Below are positions 34,783 through 45,218 of a stretch of 64,000 bases of DNA, one piece after another. The DNA is from Euborellia annulipes (Eukaryota; Arthropoda; Insecta; Dermaptera; Anisolabididae). Made by a program: the position numbers and the translations under genes. The stretch lies in NCBI GenBank assembly GCA_023213315.1, contig JAKCPI010005338.1, forward strand, positions 85,315 to 149,314, read 5' to 3'. The notes under the pieces are model-generated. The model saw only the letters and a program-made list of their open reading frames with translations, was not told where the DNA came from and made no database searches. Within the stretch, counting starts at the first letter, position 1. Every line of letters begins with the position of its first letter.

Positions 34783-35333
34783 TATATTTAGAAAAAGAAA
34801 GTAATGGATTCATGTCAAAAATTTGATGTCGGAACGTTTTGAGTCCAAAAAATGGTCTCTCTTTATTAGTTCAAAATAAAGTATAAAGGAATCTACAAGA
34901 TTGAAATTTTATATTTAAGTTAGGTACCCCACCGAGGGGTGAAAATACGCTTTTGAACAAAATAGGCCAAATAGTACTAATATTTTACTGATGTACTTTT
35001 TAGTTATTTTTTTTCGACTTTCTCAAAATTTCCTCTGAAGATTTTGATTAAAATTCATAAATTAATTTTTTTTTTTAGATGTTCTTTAAAATGTATATTC
35101 CCATTTTGCTCTCAAAATTGTTTAAAGCACACTTTACTTTTGTGCTTCATGATGCCTTGGTTACAAAATTTTATGTTTACAGATTTTACATCTTGAAATA
35201 TACAATAATATAATCCTGGAAACTAAATATATGTCGACACGAAACATCTGGTGTAACAAGCACAGAATACAATTTTAGATTACCGAAGGTAAGAGAAAGT
35301 TGAGTGCTGTGCGACAGTCACGCCAAATTTTTT
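34783..35333 (+). repeat. HER copy
   Basis: Half of the 5' palindrome, then GTAATGGATTCATGTCAAAA, the full body and 3' hairpin CATCTGGTGTAACAAGCACA to GACAGTCACGCCAAA. Confidence 0.82.
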
Positions 35334-35950
35334 AATTAGTTACTAATGAGATAATACTTTTAGAAATTATTTTCAATAAATTTTCAATCTCTTCACTTCT
35401 TTCTCCGCAAGGTGTATTATGATACAGTATATCCAAGAGTTTAAGCACTAATTAGCCTTATTTCATTTTTTTTTCTCCCTTAAGATATTAATTAAGACAA
35501 AGAAAAAAGAAAAGAAAGAAGAGCTTCCTTCAGCAATTTTAGCTGTTGACATATTTATAACTGAGGGTTCTTTTATTTCAAAAATTTATTTGACTACTAC
35601 TTCTTTATTGTTTTTTTAATTAATAAGAATTTTTTCTTCTTTTTGAATATATATATATATTGACTTATGGTTTAATTAAATCGTTGCTAAATCTAAGCGG
35701 TCTTTGTTAAAAAAAAGTCCTTCTTCCTTTTGCCTTCCTCCCCCCGCCCACACTCCTGCGCTTTTCTTAAATGATGTTATTTGTTTTAAAATTAGCCTTC
35801 ATTTAGAAGGCAAAAAAAGGGAGGGAGAAAAAAGAAAAATGAGTTTACACAAAAGCTAAGATTAATTGAGAGAAAACAACAGGAATATATAAATTTAAAT
35901 AATTGATTAAATATGATAAAGAGATGATAAGAATATAAGCTGGTATTTTT
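35334..35950. other. AT-rich unique sequence
   Basis: Poly-purine and poly-pyrimidine stretches. No supported feature. Confidence 0.5.
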
Positions 35951-36428
35951 ACTTTCTCTTAACTATTAATGAATATATAGAGAGAGAAAGTATTGGATTC
36001 ATGTCAAAAATTTGATGTTTTGAGGTCCACTGAGTCCAAAAAATGGGTCTCGCGAAATAGTCTGTCTGTGTTCAATTTAAAGCATGAAGGAATTGAGCTA
36101 CGAGGTTGAAATTTTATATTTAAGTCTAGCAAGTGACGCGAAGCTTTTGAACAACATCGGCCAAAAAGTACTACTACTTTACCGTTGAACTTTTTCAGTT
36201 TTTTCAATTTTATCAAAGTTCGCTCGCTCTAACTAACGATTATTTGATTAAAATTCAAAAATCAATTATTTTTAGATGCTCTTTAAAATGTATATTCCCA
36301 TTTTGTCCTCAAAATTGTTTGAAGCACTCTTGTACTTCATATAAAAGTTAGGAGAAATGGTTGCCTTTGGAACAAAATATAAATATTCTCCCATGTTTAT
36401 AAATTTTATTTATGTATATCTAAATATA
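35951..36428 (+). repeat. HER copy lacking the 3' hairpin
   Basis: ACTTTCTCTTAACTATTAAT start, and body to TGTTTATAAATTTTATTTAT, where a tRNA-SINE begins. Confidence 0.8.
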
Positions 36429-36431
36429 TAG

Positions 36432-36665
36432 AGGCCCCCGGGCTTGGCGTAGTTGGTAGCGCGCCTGCCTTGTATACCAAGGGTCGGGGGTTCGGATCTA
36501 AGGCAATCCGATGATTTTATTTAACAATATATATAAAAAATAAAAATATATATATATATATATTCATAATAACGGTTATCATAAAGTCTTATATGGCTTA
36601 AGTTGCCGAAAAGACTGTGTGTATGTGTATGTGAGTGTGAATGGAAAAAAGTGTGAGTGTTAAAA
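36432..36665 (+). mobile_element. tRNA-derived SINE
   Basis: The head has an A box (TTGGCGTAGTTGGTAGCGC) and B box (GGGTTCGGATCTA) at tRNA spacing, with the tRNA-like CCTGCCTTGTATACCAAGG between. There is no acceptor stem, so it is not a working tRNA. The body (about 36580-36625) contains GTCTTATATGGCTTAAGTTG and CCGAAAAGACTGTG, similar to the body of the SINE at 60062-60228. It is followed by a TG-rich tail. Confidence 0.75.
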
Positions 36666-36677
36666 AAAATAAATATA

Positions 36678-37166
36678 TATATTGGAATTTGATGTCAAGA
36701 ATTTGATGTTTTGAGGTCCGAGCTACGAGGTTGAAATTTTATATTTAAGTTAGGCACCCCCCACTGAGGCGTGAAAATAAACTTTTGAACAAAATCAGCC
36801 AAAAAGTTATAGTACTTTACTGATGTGGTTATACACTTTTTTTCGATTATCTCAAACAATTTTGATTAACATTCGGAAATCAATGACCAATGAAGTACAA
36901 TGCTGTTGATTTATATACAAGGAAGGAAGCAGGAGCAGCCAAAATTTAAAGCCTCCGATTTTTGACAATTAACAAGACATTTCGGAAAAACTTTATTTTA
37001 CTATTATCAGTACCTTCAAAATTCTTTGAAATATAATACTTCATAGTAAATATAAATATTTTTCCATGTTTATAAAATATATATATATATGTCAATACAA
37101 AAAATATGGTGTGATAAGCACAGAACACAACCTCCTGGTTATTTGCCCAGTCACATCAGATATTTT
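36678..37166 (+). repeat. HER copy lacking the 5' end
   Basis: Starts GGAATTTGATGTCAAGAATT. It has a deletion up to GAGCTACGAGGTTGAAATTT and ends with a degraded 3' hairpin (TATGGTGTGATAAGCACAGA to CAGTCACATCAGATA). Confidence 0.7.
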
Positions 37167-37857
37167 ATTATTCTTCAAGTTAATCTCTTTCTCTACTTTC
37201 TAAAAATAAGAAATGCGAGCTACAGTACACAAAAAAAAAAAACAGGGTGGGTGATAAAAAAAAGAGAGAGAATTTAAAATCAATGCTAGCAAATAAAATA
37301 TCCACTTGAATACTTTTGCCAAGCAAAAGAACCGAGAGAGTCGCGATTTTTTAATATTTCGAAAGGGTGTCGTTGGTTGGATGGGGGGGGGGTGGTTGGT
37401 TCTACGTGACACACACACCTCCGGTTTTTATTAACTATTATTTGCAGCCTGGCCGGTACGTGTTTCATTTGATAAGTATTTTGCCCTGCTGCCTGCTGGT
37501 CGTCTATTGTGAGCTCCTGTCTCGTCTATATTAATTCCGCTTCTGGTGTTAATCCCCTCTCTCTCTCTCATCCCTTGAATGGCATTATTTCAAGGGGAAA
37601 ATGCAACCCTTTCTCTTCTCGGTTATTTATTTATATATATACATATCTACGTATAAACTATAATACGTACCCTGCCTGGTATATAGGAAATTGAATATTT
37701 ATAAGTTTGTTTTTCCGATTACAATCCTACTACAACACAAGAAATCATTATTATGGTAATTTAGAATATTCTTGTATGGTAGTGGAGGCATTGGAGAAAT
37801 TTTATCAATAAAAAATTATAATTGAAACTTGACATATATTTAATTTCCTCAATGAAG
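37167..37857. other. Unique sequence
   Basis: Several short frames on both strands, none with a domain. A G-run at about 37383-37392. Confidence 0.4.
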
Positions 37858-38036
37858 TACAGTGGGCGCCACAAGTGCCTGATCTGCTCGAGAATGGAGC
37901 CTTGAGCTTAGACAACCATATATTTTCAAAATAAATAAAATGAAAAAGCTACTTTTCTATAAAGCTAAGAATTTTGGTTGCTTAAAGCTCAAAGCTTCAC
38001 TTTCAAACATGTCAGGCACTTGTGGCGTCTACTGTA
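37858..38036. mobile_element. Tc1/mariner-like MITE, second copy
   Basis: TACAGTGGGCGCCACAAGTG is mirrored by CACTTGTGGCGTCTACTGTA, with terminal TA dinucleotides. Same family as 18365-18537; this copy has the longer intact inverted repeat (AAGTGCCTGATC against ATGTCAGGCACTT). Confidence 0.88.
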
Positions 38037-38050
38037 CACGGGAAAAGAAA

Positions 38051-38775
38051 TTGTTTTGAGAAAATCGGAAAAAAGTGAAAAAGTATATCAGTAAAGTACT
38101 AGTACTCTTTGACCGATTTGGTTCAAATACTTTGTATTACGTGCCAGGGGGGGTCATCGAACTTAAATATAAAATTTCAATATCTTAACTCTTTTTGTTC
38201 TTGAGATATTTTGTTCAAAGCAAGACAGACCATTTTATTGGACTCAAAGGACTTATTTTCATCAAAATTTCGACAATGAATTTTTGACATAATCCAATAA
38301 TTTCTCTATATATTAGCTTATATATTATACATCAGGAATGGCCACACTTGGTGATACTTAGAGAAGTATTGAAAAATGGAAAATTTTTAAGAGACAAATC
38401 GGAAAAAAATTCGCCCCTTTGCGGAACCTAAGTTTTTCGCCCTACGGGAAATTTTGTTTTTGCGGAACCAAAGTTTTCCGCCCCTGGGGAAAAATTTTTT
38501 TTCGTCCATGAAAATCATTTTACCCTTTTTTTAGAGGCACTCGAAAACGAAATCCCCCCTCCCCTTCTTCTTGCGGAACCAAAGTTTTCCACCCTGCGGA
38601 AAATTTGTTCCCGTCCATAAAAATAATTTTTCCCGCACTGCGAAAAATTTTGTTTTTGCGGAATCAAATTTATGCAATTTTTTTAATTGAGCAGCAATAA
38701 AACTCAAAAAGAGCTGCTGCATGTGGCTCGCGAGCCACAGTTTGTATATATAGTATATAGGTAAGAGAAAGTAAA
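38051..38775 (-). repeat. HER copy, 3' truncated, carrying a hAT
   Basis: The left part is GAGAAAATCGG to AATCCAATAATTTCTCTATA. The 5' terminal piece ATATAGGTAAGAGAAAGTA reappears at about 38756-38775 after the hAT-like insertion. Confidence 0.75.
38335..38745. mobile_element. hAT-like element with internal tandem repeats
   Basis: Starts AGGAATGGCCACACTTGG, preceded by C. The far end carries CATGTGGCTCGCGAGCCACA, a sequence typical of some hAT ends, read outward to GTTTG. Inside (38400-38670) a repeat unit around TTGCGGAACCAAAGTTTTCC plus GGAAAATTT recurs about four times. A target duplication was not confirmed. Confidence 0.55.
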
Positions 38776-38811
38776 AACCGAAAACTTGCCAGAATATTTA
38801 AGGCCAATTGG

Positions 38812-38925
38812 GCCAATCAATACACATCAGTTTGAGTCATTCAAAATCATCTTCAGAGCTCGTTTTTTTATTAAAAAAAGACCTGATAATGTTATTGAAT
38901 GTCGAAACATAAATGTTAGAACAAT
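38812..38925. repeat. Diverged Penelope-like palindrome
   Basis: The plus strand shows ATCATCTTCAGAGCTCG on the left side and CCTGATAATGTTATTGAATG then TCGAAACA on the right. Both are diverged forms of the outward CTGANGA-GAAAC motif. Confidence 0.4.
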
Positions 38926-39022
38926 CAAATTTCTGCAATGAATATAAATTATTTACTTGATCAATTAGAATTTTTTTTTACAATCCCAGAAGTTTTTAAT
39001 AGGATTTTATTTATAAATTCCT

Positions 39023-39037
39023 TTTTAATAAATTTCA
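39023..39037 (+). repeat. LINE target-site duplication, left
   Basis: TTTTAATAAATTTCA. It repeats after the poly(A) tail at 44760-44775 with one extra T. Confidence 0.75.
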
Positions 39038-39179
39038 CAGTCTTTAGTTAGAAGCCGTAGGAGACGGCCACAGCTCGACGAGTCGCTCTTATCTTGTCTG
39101 GCTTTTTTTTTTTTTTTTGTTTTTTGTTTCTCTTACTGGTGCGCTTTGGACTATCGCTTGGATTATTTAGACGCTACCT

Positions 39180-40580
39180 ATGAATGAGGAGGCGGCCCCT
39201 GAGGGGCCGGGCCCCCCTGATTTGCATCCAGCTTCCAACAATACTCAGATAAGTGACAATATTATTTCTCAGAATAAAGCTCCTGCTGAGTTGAACTCAA
39301 ATGTGACCATCAGTCAAAATCAAACATCGTTGAGAGTAAGAATTCCCATTAATAAGTATTCGTCCACTGACCCTGGACCATATATTGTCTTTGTTGAGGA
39401 TGTTAATGAGGAATCCTTTAAAATTCACCCTATGAAGGTTGGGAGGTTGCTTTTTCGGGATTTGCCGAGGTATAAGCAATTTATAAAGGACATTTCTATA
39501 ATAAGTAAAAAAAAGTCAAAATAGAGTTGACCTCGAGAGAGGCAGCCAATAACTTTATAGGTGAGAAATTTTTATTAGAAAAAAATATTCGTCGTACATA
39601 CCTATTTTTTACACCACCAAAAGTGGAATTATTAGAAATGTTCCCCTTGAAACAACTTTAGAAGAGATAAAGCAGGATGTAATTTCTCCTTTCCCGATAT
39701 CCGACATTTTTAGATTTAATAAAAAAGGAGACAAGGGTTCTCCTACAGGCACCGTTAAAATTACTTTTCGAACCCAATATTTACCTACTCACATCTACTT
39801 GCATGGCGTGAGGGTTAGGGTTGAGCCATTTATCCCTAACACTATACAATGCAAAGCTTGCTTAGCTTATCATCACAAGACCGAGAATTGCCGTAGAAAG
39901 CCCCGTTGTGCGATTTGTTCTTTTGACCATCTTACAGAGAGTTGTAAGTCATCTGTGGAACCGAGATGTATTTTTTGCGATGGTAGCCATTTGTCCACTG
40001 ATAGGGAGAATTGTCCAGAGTACTTTAAACAGAAGAAAATTAAGGAAAAAATGACTTTGTTTAATCTTTCGTATAAGGAAGCGTCTTTCGCTTATTATAA
40101 GGAAATAGAGGAGCAGTCTTATGCAGATGCTCTTAAAAATCAGAATCAGTCTGTTGTAAATGACACTATCAATTTTCCTTTTCTACCTGATGTAGATCTA
40201 CAGAGGAATTCGAACCCTAAGAGGAAAAAATTTTCCGATTCGGGATCTGATAGTGATTCCACTATACAGCAACAACCAAAAAGACATTTTAATAATCAGG
40301 TGCAAAGAAGTATGCGTCCTGTGAATGTAAATGTTTCGAGAAGCACTCCGTTGCCCGCACCGGTTCAACTTGGTGTACCTCAGCCTATCACGTCAAATCC
40401 ATTCACTTTGGAACAAAATTCCCCTTTTTTAAGGGTAATGTATTAAATGACTCAGATATTAATGATTTAGTGGGGAATATAATTGATATATTGGAGAATG
40501 TGAATAAAAGTCCTGGTTTAACTAAGCCTCAATTAATAGATATCATTTCTAAGAATATTGTCTCAAGATATAAAACTTAG
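39180..40580 (+). pseudogene. LINE ORF1 (gag-like, CCHC zinc knuckles), frameshifted
   Basis: A nucleic-acid-binding gag-like protein that would coat the element RNA. The reading starts at ATG 39180 (frame A). It shifts near the A-run 39507-39514, where frame A stops at 39524, then shifts again near the A-run 39579-39585. The third frame carries YIPIFYTTKSGIIRNVP, a conserved block before the knuckles in such gag proteins. The knuckle region (about 39847-40020) has three C-X2-C...H...C motifs: CKACLAYHHKTENC, CAICSFDHLTESC and CIFCDGSHLSTDRENC. This frame stops at 40446, but a third shift at the T-run near 40430 opens a natural C-terminus ending at 40580. The joined length would be about 465 residues, normal for the family. 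All three breaks are at homopolymers. Confidence 0.88.
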
Positions 40581-40915
40581 ATAAGACTAAAAATAAAATT
40601 TTTTTTTTTTGTTTTATATAGATTACGTGAAATAATAGATGTATTTTATTTTATTTAATTTATTTATATTATTTATTATTATTATTATTATTATTTTTTT
40701 TTTTTCTCTTAATTTAAATATATTTAAAATTTTATAATTGATTGAGGTAAAGATATTTAAAGAGAAAGAAAAGATTAAAGGTGGCGAGCTCAGATTAGAT
40801 CAGAAGTTAATGTGAGAAATTTTGGTAGACTAACGGGTTATCCATTGCGTTTAAAAGAGTAAAGAAAGTATTGAAGGTATACAAATACTAAAATTTGTTT
40901 ATCTTTTTATCGTGA
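40581..40915 (+). other. Inter-ORF spacer of the LINE
   Basis: AT-rich, with an ATT repeat at about 40665-40700. No coding signal. Confidence 0.7.
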
Positions 40916-43900
40916 ATGGCTTTTAATATTGGAAGCAACAACTCCTTATCTATCGTGCAGTGGAATGCAAGATCCTTGCATGGAAAAAAGGAATTATTTG
41001 AGTATGAAATTAACCAGACACATACGGACATTGTTTTGGTCTCTGAAACTTGGTTTCATACCAGATTCTATTATTCATTCAAAGGCTTTGATCTTGTAAG
41101 ACGTGATAGGGCTGATAATAAGGGCGGAGTAGCAATCTTGATTAATAAAGCTATAAAATATAAAGAGATTGAGATTGATAAAAGTTCAATAAATTTTGAG
41201 GTCTGTGCGATACGAGCCACTCTCTCTAACAGTTTAGTTGTAAATTTTGTTTCTGTATATGCTCCACCTCATACCATTATCCATTATAATAACTGGAAGG
41301 CTTTAATTGAGCAGTTGGAAGGATCAATTCTCGTTGGTGGTGATTTTAATAGCCACTGTTCATCTTGGGGGTGTCCCTTCGACGATTTAGCGGGAGTCAC
41401 TCTGAACGATAATATTAATGAGGACGGTTTTGTAATCCTGAATTCTGGGGGAACCACAATGGTCCCCCGTTTGGACAGAGTGTCGTATCCTGTGGATATA
41501 TCATTGTCCACGGCGGACGTGGCTCCACTAATCGATTGGAATGTGACCGATGAAGCCTTTGGTTCTGATCATTTTGTTATCAGAATGCAGATGCAGGTTA
41601 ATAGGAGCCGAACTTCGCCTCAAGAATCTCGAAGAAGTAGGATTAATTTTAAATGTATTGACTGGAATGTATACAGAGAGATGTTAAGTGAACGGTTAAT
41701 TAATTTGAATGGAGACGCGATAGTGGACCCTAACAGTAATTATGAAGAATTTGTTTCCAGGATGAGCGACACTGTTAGTGTATTAAGCATGACTAAGTCA
41801 AGGGACCCTAATAGGGTTCAGAGGAAGAGTCCAGTTTGGTGGGACGCGGAGGCGACTACCTTGGTTAAGGAGAGGCGTGTGAAATTTAAGAATTTTCTCC
41901 AGTCCATGACCTTCAGGAGTTATATGGAATATAAGAATACGGATGCGAGGACTAAGAAAATTTTAAAGGAGAAAAAACGCAGTAAATGGAAGCACTTTTG
42001 CTCGTCCTTGAATAAAAGTACTCCTGTAGCAACAATATGGGACAAAATCAGGATTTTTAGAAACATTACAATACCTAAGTCTAGGCCTAGGATAGATGAA
42101 GACATTATTGAGGATTTTGCTTCGAACATTGCGCCGCCGTTTGTTACGAATCAGTTGAGGGTCATGGAGGATACGAATGATAATTTGAACGGATGGATGA
42201 TTGGGCCGTTTTCGCTAAAGGAGCTTCAGATAGCAATTGAGACTAAGAAGGATAGCTCTCCAGGATATGACGATATAAGTTACTCAATGGTAAAGCAGTT
42301 GCCTGAGTCGGGAAAAATGCTGCTTCTTGGTTTGTACAATAAGTTTTATGAACGGCAGTCTTTTCCGGCTTCCTGGACTACTCAAGTAGTTGTGCCAATT
42401 CCCAAGGCAAACAGGGACCAGCGTCTTGCTAGTTCTTATCGACCTATTTCACTTTCATCGGTCATGGAGAAGATATTTGAAATCTTGATCAAAAATAGGC
42501 TGGAGTGGTGGGTGGAGTCCTCTGGTCTCTTTGACGAGTCTCAGCATGGGTTTAGAAGAAAGAAGAGTGCGATGGATAATTTGGTTATTTTATCTAATTC
42601 TATTTCAAGTGCTTTTATAAAAAAAGAAATTTTGATCGGATTGTTTTTAGATATAAAGTCAGCGTATGACAACGTTCAGCTTGAGATTCTGGGGGAAAAA
42701 ATGAGGAATCTTGGAGTTCCTAGTCAACTAATTAATTGTATTGTCGGATTAAATTATTCAAGAACTGTTTATATAAAGAATAATAATACTTTTTATGGCC
42801 CTAGAACGGTTTCGAAGGGTCTTATCCAGGGATCTGTATTAAGCCCGATATTATTTAATTTATATATGCATGACCTGGTCGAGTCGTTAGAACCCTCCAC
42901 AAAGGTGTTACAGTTTGCCGATGACATTTGTTTGTATACATCCTCCAGTTCTTTTGACGAGACTTTGCGTAACTTGGAAATCTCGTTTGAAGGTCTCACA
43001 CGTTGGCTTGATAATCATTCGTTAGAATTAGCTTATGAAAAGACAAAGGCAATGATATTTACTCGTAAGTACAACCGTCCAGATGTACATTCCTTCTCCT
43101 TTAATAATAAATTGATTGAGGTGGTTGGGGAGTTAAAGTTTTTGGGGATAGTTTTAGACTCTAAGTTATCTTGGAAAGGTCAGATTGTATCCATTATTGG
43201 AAAATGTGAGAAACGATTAAATATTATTCGCAATTGTACTAGAACGTGGTGGGGAGCACATCCCGAAACATGTCTTATGATATATCGTTCTATTATTAGG
43301 CCCATTTTGGATTATGGAGGATCTCTTTTTGAAAGTGCTCCTAAATATCTACTTAAAAGGTTGGATACTCTACAGTATAGAGCTCTGAGGTGTTGTTTGG
43401 GGGTAATGAGATCTACACCAGTGAATGCTCTATTGGTGGAGGCCCATGAAATGCCTCTAAGTATGAGACGCTCTATTTTATCAAAGAGATACTTGCTGAG
43501 TAAAGTAGCTTTTAGTGATAATCATGTTCTCGGGTCGATTTGTCGTCTTAGAGACCTGGCTGTGGACCCTAGAAATCGCGACAAATGGTCTAAGAACATC
43601 CAGCTTTTAAAACATTTTAGTGACATTGAATTGATGAGGGACAGATTGAATATTAGTTTAAAGCCATTGAACTTTGAGTTCCCATATGAAATTAAGCTGT
43701 TCGAAAATGAGGTCATTATTCCAAAATGGGAAAAACATGATCCCTTATTAAGGGTAAAATTTCGTGAATTTTTGGATAATTTCTCAGGTTTTCAAGTGTT
43801 TTACACAGACGGCTCGAAGAGGAGTGACGGGCATGTCGGATGTGCTTTTTACTACTCAAATTTGAATATATTTAGGAAGCATAAACTGCGTAGTGAATTT

Positions 43901-44227
43901 TCTGTCTTTAGTGCGGAAGCTTTGGCTCTTCTGAATTGTCTCTTGTTTATTGAGTCTAGTGTCGGCTCAAGGGATATAATTGTTGTTTCTGACTCCCAGA
44001 GCCTCTTGGTCGCTTTAAGAGACTTTTATAAGAGCGTGAGTGATAATTATTTGATTTATCTGTTGCAGAACAAGTTGAGGCTATTGAGGAGGAATATTAA
44101 ACTAGTGTGGTGTCCGAGCCATGCTGGTGTGTTGGGTAATGAAATAGTGGACACTCTTGCTCGCGGTGCGAGTGAGGATGGCCAGTTGTTAGAGGGGGTC
44201 TGCCGGTCTCTGATGTTGTCTCTCTAA
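40916..44227 (+). CDS. LINE ORF2: endonuclease, reverse transcriptase, RNase H
   Basis: A 1103-codon frame without internal stops. The N-terminal AP-like endonuclease (about residues 10-222) nicks the target DNA: QWNARS (15-20), SETW (43-46), GGDFNSH (141-147) and SDHF (217-220) are the expected catalytic blocks. Reverse transcriptase follows (about 470-740): SYRPISLSS (507-515), FLDIKSAYDNV (577-587, first Asp 579), QGSVLSP (638-644) and FADD (667-670, catalytic Asp pair). RNase H is at about 960-1090: YTDGS (Asp 965), Glu 1001 in SAEALAL, Asp 1026 in SDSQS, and WCPSHAGVLGNEIVD with His 1069 and Asp 1079, a complete active site. The start ATG lies 335 bp after ORF1. The frame ends early through a shift just before 44227; the true C-terminus is annotated separately. 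Expressed from the element's own RNA. Confidence 0.95.
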   Translation: MAFNIGSNNSLSIVQWNARSLHGKKELFEYEINQTHTDIVLVSETWFHTRFYYSFKGFDLVRRDRADNKGGVAILINKAIKYKEIEIDKSSINFEVCAIRATLSNSLVVNFVSVYAPPHTIIHYNNWKALIEQLEGSILVGGDFNSHCSSWGCPFDDLAGVTLNDNINEDGFVILNSGGTTMVPRLDRVSYPVDISLSTADVAPLIDWNVTDEAFGSDHFVIRMQMQVNRSRTSPQESRRSRINFKCIDWNVYREMLSERLINLNGDAIVDPNSNYEEFVSRMSDTVSVLSMTKSRDPNRVQRKSPVWWDAEATTLVKERRVKFKNFLQSMTFRSYMEYKNTDARTKKILKEKKRSKWKHFCSSLNKSTPVATIWDKIRIFRNITIPKSRPRIDEDIIEDFASNIAPPFVTNQLRVMEDTNDNLNGWMIGPFSLKELQIAIETKKDSSPGYDDISYSMVKQLPESGKMLLLGLYNKFYERQSFPASWTTQVVVPIPKANRDQRLASSYRPISLSSVMEKIFEILIKNRLEWWVESSGLFDESQHGFRRKKSAMDNLVILSNSISSAFIKKEILIGLFLDIKSAYDNVQLEILGEKMRNLGVPSQLINCIVGLNYSRTVYIKNNNTFYGPRTVSKGLIQGSVLSPILFNLYMHDLVESLEPSTKVLQFADDICLYTSSSSFDETLRNLEISFEGLTRWLDNHSLELAYEKTKAMIFTRKYNRPDVHSFSFNNKLIEVVGELKFLGIVLDSKLSWKGQIVSIIGKCEKRLNIIRNCTRTWWGAHPETCLMIYRSIIRPILDYGGSLFESAPKYLLKRLDTLQYRALRCCLGVMRSTPVNALLVEAHEMPLSMRRSILSKRYLLSKVAFSDNHVLGSICRLRDLAVDPRNRDKWSKNIQLLKHFSDIELMRDRLNISLKPLNFEFPYEIKLFENEVIIPKWEKHDPLLRVKFREFLDNFSGFQVFYTDGSKRSDGHVGCAFYYSNLNIFRKHKLRSEFSVFSAEALALLNCLLFIESSVGSRDIIVVSDSQSLLVALRDFYKSVSDNYLIYLLQNKLRLLRRNIKLVWCPSHAGVLGNEIVDTLARGASEDGQLLEGVCRSLMLSL

Positions 44228-44670
44228 TAAAGAGGGACGGTATTGGGACATGGCAGCAGCACTGGAATCGAACATCCGAGGCGAGGGGTTCTCATCTTTA
44301 CTCTGTAATGCCTCAAATTCCCTGTAAAACCTGGTTCAGGGACTGTCATCTTTATAGGAACTTGATATCATTAATTATCAGGTTGCGTTTAGGGCATGTT
44401 GCCACGCCCAGCCGCCTGTACCTTTTCAATCTAAGAGAACACCCTTATTGTGACTGTGATGGTAGGACAGTGGGAGACATGGATCATGTTTTCCTGGGCT
44501 GCCCGAAAAATAAAAGATCTGTTGATAAGTTATATGTATCACTTGGGAATGAAGTCCTGTTTCCTGTAAAGATGACGGTCCTTCTACAGTGTTTTAATCT
44601 ACAGGGTGAGCTGGTAAGGATTAGGTCTGTTGTTACAAGATTTTTAGTTTCCTCTCATCTGTTTTTGTGA
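44205..44670 (+). pseudogene. LINE ORF2 C-terminal part, out of frame
   Basis: In the frame +1 to the main ORF2 the sequence continues SDVVSLIKRDGIGTWQQHW, a segment normally joined to RNase H. It includes YCDCDGRTVGDMDHVFLGC, a C-X-C...H-X4-C zinc-like motif that typically ends ORF2 proteins of I/Jockey-type elements. The stop is at 44668-44670. A single-base shift between about 44185 and 44210 separates it from the main frame. Confidence 0.85.
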
Positions 44671-44759
44671 CCGCTTTTTATTTTCTGTAAACCGGGAACT
44701 GGCCAAATGGTTTCTCTGCCGTGGCCGTGTAGGCGTGAAAATTAAAAAAAAAAAAAAAA
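44671..44759 (+). other. LINE 3'UTR and poly(A)
   Basis: A short 3'UTR with CTCTGCCGTGGCCGTGTAGG, then a run of about 16 A. No AATAAA signal was found. Confidence 0.8.
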
Positions 44760-44775
44760 TTTTAATAAATTTTCA
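44760..44775 (+). repeat. LINE target-site duplication, right
   Basis: TTTTAATAAATTTTCA, matching 39023-39037 with one added T. Confidence 0.75.
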
Positions 44776-45218
44776 TTAATTTCTAATAGAGTTTTGAAAT
44801 TTGCCATTTTAATATTATCATTAGAGATTATATATGATCTATTCAAAATGTAATAAATGTCTATTATAAATACGTTTAATAGTAAAACCATAATAAAATA
44901 AAATAATTAATATCCTTGAAGGCAAGGTAAAATATATTTTATCCCTTATTAGTGGTTGATTTATAGTATTTGGGAATGGAAACGAGGGCTGCCTTTAGTA
45001 CACCTGTTAGGAGTAGCGAGAAATGACGTTCAAAAGCGATGAAATATCGTCCCCCTCCCCCCACCCCTAACCCCGAGCCCGTCGTCGTTACCGTCAAAAC
45101 TCGTTCTCGTTCATGCCATGCTTGAATTTAACCATCAACTAATGAATTGTATTATATGAGCCAAAACCTTATGGAGTGTCAAGAGTATGCAACAATCAGG
45201 GAGACCAAATCTCATACA
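44776..45218. other. Unique sequence with GC-richer island
   Basis: About 44980-45130 has balanced composition with CG-rich words (CCGTCGTCGTTACCGTC). No coding support. Confidence 0.35.

Larger units (their letters stand above)
39038..44759 (+). mobile_element. Non-LTR retrotransposon, I/Jockey-like, near full length
   Basis: The element runs from CAGTCTTTAGTTAGAAGCCG to a poly(A) of about 16 bases. It has a 5'UTR of about 140 bp, ORF1 (39180-40580), a spacer with an ATT microsatellite (about 40665-40705), ORF2 (40916-44670) and a short 3'UTR. Flanking duplications of 15-16 bp and the poly(A) show insertion by target-primed reverse transcription. ORF order, AP endonuclease, RT and RNase H place it in the I/Jockey group; RNase H favours the I side. 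Four frameshifts make the proteins defective as read. Since three lie at homopolymers, assembly error is possible. It is the only element here with coding capacity. Confidence 0.95.

Noticed and set aside
36438..36505. Functional tRNA gene
   Set aside because: A and B boxes are present, but the acceptor stem does not pair and the sequence continues into a SINE body, so it is a SINE head.
39507..39514. Programmed frameshift in LINE ORF1
   Set aside because: Three shifts at different homopolymers within one ORF fit decay or base-calling error better than a single programmed slippery site.
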